Positions 6,583 to 8,955 of a stretch of 8,955 nt of DNA are shown piece by piece. A model generated the notes under the pieces. It ran no database searches, was not told where the DNA came from, and was given only the letters and a program-made list of their open reading frames with translations. The stretch's first letter is position 1, and each line of letters starts with the position of its first letter. A program made the position numbers and the translations under genes. Source of the stretch: Pseudomonadota bacterium (GTDB taxonomy: Bacteria > Pseudomonadota > Gammaproteobacteria > Burkholderiales > Burkholderiaceae_B); NCBI GenBank assembly GCA_023432075.1, contig JAEYVD010000538.1:1-8955 (forward strand). Direction: 5' to 3'.

Positions 6583-7491
6583 TCACCCTGCCACCGCGTT
6601 GTTTTCCTTGAACAATTCCGCGCTCATGAAGTCGATGAAAACGCGCAGTTTGGGCGCCAGGTGCTTGCTGGACGCCCACAGCAGACGGAACGTGCCCTGG
6701 TGTTCGACATGGCTGTCCAGCACGGAAACCAGCTCGCCGCGCTGCATGGCGGGCCGCACCAGGAAATCGGGCAAGCACGCGATGCCCAGGCCCGCCACCG
6801 CCACGTCCAGCAGGGCCGCGGACGTGTTGCACACCATCGACACGGGCAGCGTCCACGCGGGCGTGGCGTCGTCGTGGGCGAGCGGCCACGGCTCCAGTTT
6901 TCCCGTGCTGGGAAACCGGTGCTGCAGGCACGCGTGATGGCTCAGGTCGGCGGGGGCGCCGGGCGTGCCGCGGCGGGCCAGATAGTCTGGCGCCGCGACA
7001 AGCAGCAGCCGGTAGTTGCCTACCGGGCGCGACACCAGCCGCGAGTCCGTCGGTTCGCCCGTGCGCATCACGATGTCGAAACCTTCGTTGATGACGTCCA
7101 CCAGACGATCCGAGAAATCCACGTCCAGTTCGATGGCCGGGTAGCGGTGCATGAAGGCGGTTAGCGCGGGCATGACCAGCATTCCGACCAGCGGCAGGCT
7201 GATGCGCAGCCGCCCTTGGGGCGCCTGACGGGTTTCGGAGAGTTCCAGTTCGGCCGACTCGAGTTCGCACAGGATGCGGCGGCAGCGTTCAAGAAAAGCG
7301 GCGCCTTCGGCCGTCAAGGTGATGCTGCGCGTGCTGCGATGGAGCAGGCGCACGCCCAGGCGCGTTTCCAGCCGGCAAACGCTTTTGCCCACGGCCGAGG
7401 CGGACACGCCGAGGTTGCGGGCGGCCTCGGAATAACTACGCGTTTCCGCGGCCTGCACGAAGGCAGCAATGGCGCTGAGCGATTCGACCAT
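6583..7491 (-). CDS. LysR-family transcriptional regulator (CrgA-like)
   Basis: A 302-residue DNA-binding regulator. Residues 1-60 form the winged helix-turn-helix (SYSEAARNLGVSASAVGKSV, then RLETRLGVRLLHRSTRS and LTAEG), followed by a linker helix. The periplasmic-binding-protein-like effector domain (about 90-295) carries GRLRISLP, FSDRLVDVINEGFDIVMRTG and VAGLGIACLPDF, typical of the CrgA-like subgroup. The family usually acts as a tetramer and responds to a small molecule. The ATG at 7491 has a weak GGA ribosome site. The gene is divergent from the MFS transporter across 147 bp holding a perfect dyad, which points to control of itself and that transporter. It is also on the same strand as puuE, 102 bp upstream, with no visible terminator between, so read-through into or control of the ureide operon is possible. 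The effector is unknown. Confidence 0.93.
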   Translation of the reverse strand: MVESLSAIAAFVQAAETRSYSEAARNLGVSASAVGKSVCRLETRLGVRLLHRSTRSITLTAEGAAFLERCRRILCELESAELELSETRQAPQGRLRISLPLVGMLVMPALTAFMHRYPAIELDVDFSDRLVDVINEGFDIVMRTGEPTDSRLVSRPVGNYRLLLVAAPDYLARRGTPGAPADLSHHACLQHRFPSTGKLEPWPLAHDDATPAWTLPVSMVCNTSAALLDVAVAGLGIACLPDFLVRPAMQRGELVSVLDSHVEHQGTFRLLWASSKHLAPKLRVFIDFMSAELFKENNAVAG

Positions 7492-7501
7492 GATGCGATT
7501 C

Positions 7502-7516
7502 CGGACAATTTGTCCG
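7502..7516. promoter_or_regulatory. Perfect 15-bp dyad between lysR and the MFS gene (operator candidate)
   Basis: CGGACAA-T-TTGTCCG has perfect 7-bp arms around one base and ends 11 bp from the lysR start codon. A third half-site, TTGTCC at 7540-7545, lies 30 bp from the TTGTCC in the dyad, close to three helical turns. A smaller repeat, ATGTT-TTG-AACAT (7519-7531), lies between them. The place and symmetry fit a LysR operator or autoregulatory site, although the dyad is not the T-N11-A form most often described. Confidence 0.5.
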
Positions 7517-7535
7517 ATATGTTTTGAACATCGGC

Positions 7536-7565
7536 ATTATTGTCCCGCAGCGCGCCTGCCGCCAA
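7536..7565 (-). promoter_or_regulatory. Candidate lysR promoter
   Basis: On the minus strand TTGGCG (7565-7560) and AATAAT (7541-7536) are 18 bp apart and match the sigma-70 elements at four and five of six positions. The start of transcription would fall near 7529, leaving the 15-bp dyad in the leader. On the plus strand CATTAT (7535-7540) overlaps the same bases and could be the -10 for the MFS gene with TTGTCC (7510-7515) at a long 19-bp spacing. Prediction by eye only. Confidence 0.3.
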
Positions 7566-7626
7566 GATGGCTGCCTTCACACAACACGCGCCGGCGTCGG
7601 GCTCATCTGCCCGCCGCCGGCCAATC

Positions 7627-7632
7627 AAAAGG
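7627..7632 (+). promoter_or_regulatory. Ribosome binding site of the MFS gene
   Basis: AAAAGG, six bases before the ATG at 7639. It favours that start over the in-frame ATG at 7567 and the TTG at 7540, neither of which has a ribosome site. Confidence 0.5.
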
Positions 7633-7638
7633 CAGAAC

Positions 7639-8880
7639 ATGGCAGGTTTCCAGGCGACGGCCCCCGGCCCCGTTGCGCGCGAGGCGCGTCTTCCCATTGC
7701 GGCACTGCTGGCCCTGGCGCTGGCCGGTTTCGTCACGATCCTGACGGAAGCCCTGCCGGCCGGGCTGCTGCCGCAGATCAGCGCGGGGCTGAGTATTTCC
7801 GAAGCGATGGCCGGACAGCTGGTGACGATTTACGCAATCGGTTCGCTGGTGGCGGCGATACCGTTGACTGCCGCGACGCAAGGCGTGCGCCGCCGCCCGT
7901 TGCTGCTGGCCGCGATTGCCGGCTTTGTCATCGCCAACACCGTCACGACGGTGTCCGCCAGCTACGTGCTGACGATGGCGGCGCGTTTTGTTGCGGGCGT
8001 GTCCGCCGGGCTGTTGTGGGCGCTGGCCGCGGGCTACGCCGCGCGCATGGTGCCCGAGCGGCAGAAGGGGCGGGCGATCGCCATTGCGATGGTGGGCACG
8101 CCGCTGGCGTTGTCGCTTGGCGTGCCGGCAGGGACGTTTCTGGGCAACCTCGTGGGTTGGCGCTGGTGTTTCGGCATCATGAGCGCGCTGGCGCTGATCC
8201 TGATGGCGTGGGTGCGCATCCAGGTGCCGGACTTTGCGGGGCAGGCCATGGGCAAGCGCGCGCCGCTACGCCGCGTCTTTACCCTGCCGGGCGTGCGCGC
8301 GGTGCTGTTCGTGGTGTTCGCGTTCGTCCTGGCGCACAACATTCTCTATACCTACATTGCGCCGTTCCTGGCGGCGCGCGGCATGGGCGACCGCACGGAC
8401 ATGATGCTGCTGGTGTTCGGGCTGTCATCGCTCGTGGGGCTCTGGATCATCGGCGTTCTGATCGACAGCCATCTGCGCGTCATGACGCTGGCCAGCACGG
8501 TGCTGTTTGCGCTGTCGGCGCTGGTCCTGGGTATCAGCGGCAATGATCTGGCCGTGGTGACCACGGCGGTGGCGGCGTGGGGACTGGCGTTTGGCGGCGC
8601 GCCGACGCTATTTCAGACCGCGCTGGCCACGACCGCGGGCGAGTCGGCCGATGTGGCGCAATCGATGCTGGTCACGGCCTGGAACCTGGCGATCGCGGGC
8701 GGCGGCGTCATTGGCGGCATTTTGCTGGAAGGCGCGGGCGTTGCCGCCTTTGCGCCCGTGCTGTTGCTGTTGCTGGCGGCGACGCTGATCGTGGCGGCAG
8801 CGGCGCGCCGCCATGGGTTTCCGACGGCGCAAGGGCAGGGCGGCAATGTCACCGCAAGTCCCCGCAAGGCCACCCCATGA
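7639..8880 (+). CDS. MFS transporter, drug/sugar efflux (DHA1) type
   Basis: A 413-residue inner-membrane protein of the major facilitator superfamily, with about 12 hydrophobic segments in two halves joined by a loop near 180-195 (GQAMGKRAP). The first helix is followed by TEALPAGLLPQISAGL (36-51), as in AraJ/YdhP-like exporters. The loop after helix 2 carries a degenerate motif A (GVRRRPLLL, 82-90). Motif B starts at ARFVAGVSAG (115-124), and the helix-5 region TPLALSLGVPAGTFLG with GWRW (164-167 area) resembles motif C of proton antiporters. Family role: proton-driven export of drugs, sugars or metabolites. I chose the ATG at 7639 on the AAAAGG site; the earlier part of the open frame is basic, has no similarity and overlaps the regulatory region. 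The gene is divergent from lysR, which probably controls it. Its stop is 14 bp from the stop of the convergent gene at the right edge. Substrate unknown. Confidence 0.9.
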   Translation: MAGFQATAPGPVAREARLPIAALLALALAGFVTILTEALPAGLLPQISAGLSISEAMAGQLVTIYAIGSLVAAIPLTAATQGVRRRPLLLAAIAGFVIANTVTTVSASYVLTMAARFVAGVSAGLLWALAAGYAARMVPERQKGRAIAIAMVGTPLALSLGVPAGTFLGNLVGWRWCFGIMSALALILMAWVRIQVPDFAGQAMGKRAPLRRVFTLPGVRAVLFVVFAFVLAHNILYTYIAPFLAARGMGDRTDMMLLVFGLSSLVGLWIIGVLIDSHLRVMTLASTVLFALSALVLGISGNDLAVVTTAVAAWGLAFGGAPTLFQTALATTAGESADVAQSMLVTAWNLAIAGGGVIGGILLEGAGVAAFAPVLLLLLAATLIVAAAARRHGFPTAQGQGGNVTASPRKATP

Positions 8881-8894
8881 CGCCGAAGCCGCCG

Positions 8895-8955
8895 CTATCC
8901 GTTGCGGTAGAGAAAGCTGTAGGCGTTGATCGCCGGCACCCCTCCCAGGTGCGCA
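8895..8955 (-). CDS. C-terminal end of an unidentified protein
   Basis: On the minus strand an open frame enters from the right edge and ends at TAG (8897-8895), giving AHLGGVPAINAYSFLYRNG as the last residues. The composition looks like a real protein end, and the convergent spacing of 14 bp from the MFS stop is normal. I do not recognise the family from 19 residues. No terminator hairpin is visible between the two stops. Confidence 0.5.
   Translation of the reverse strand, partial: AHLGGVPAINAYSFLYRNG

Noticed and set aside
5557..7164. A 535-codon open frame on the plus strand opposite puuE and lysR
   Set aside because: It spans two well-supported minus-strand genes and the AT-rich promoter segment; the translation has no recognisable domain.

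Overview
The window looks like ordinary chromosome from a GC-rich betaproteobacterium. The closest feel is Alcaligenaceae (Bordetella/Achromobacter type). This is inferred from the high GC content, the GC-biased third codon positions that leave long antisense open frames, and the style of the proteins (AceE, PuuE-type allantoinase, CrgA-like LysR). No rRNA, tRNA, CRISPR array, insertion sequence or phage gene was seen.

Layout. The left edge (1-722, minus) holds the first 240 codons of aceE, the pyruvate dehydrogenase E1 subunit, running out of the window. A 212-bp divergent intergenic region with two clear inverted repeats separates it from an OPT-family oligopeptide transporter gene (935-2986, plus). 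The OPT gene ends tail-to-tail with, and overlaps by 4 bp, the last gene of a tight minus-strand cluster. Read in the direction of transcription, that cluster is puuE (6480-5536), an allC/hpxK-like amidohydrolase (5524-4214) and an M20 deacylase/peptidase (4209-2983), with gaps of 11 and 4 bp. Upstream of puuE, on the same strand, is a LysR-type regulator (7491-6583). It is divergent from an MFS efflux-type transporter (7639-8880, plus). The right edge carries the last codons of an unidentified minus-strand gene.

How the genes work together. PuuE opens allantoin to allantoate, and the AllC-like enzyme hydrolyses allantoate with release of ammonia and CO2. The core is therefore a short purine-ureide nitrogen-salvage operon. 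The third gene, an M20 hydrolase, is co-expressed by position but has no assigned role; it lacks two of the usual metal ligands of its family, which is the most unusual thing in the window. The OPT transporter faces the operon and could supply a peptide-like substrate, but its own promoter region is shared with aceE, so a functional link is only a possibility. The LysR gene sits head-to-head with the MFS gene over a perfect 15-bp dyad, the classic arrangement for a regulator controlling its divergent neighbour, so it may govern the MFS transporter rather than the ureide operon. The ureide operon has its own AT-rich promoter-like segment with a GntR-like TTGT/ACAA palindrome.
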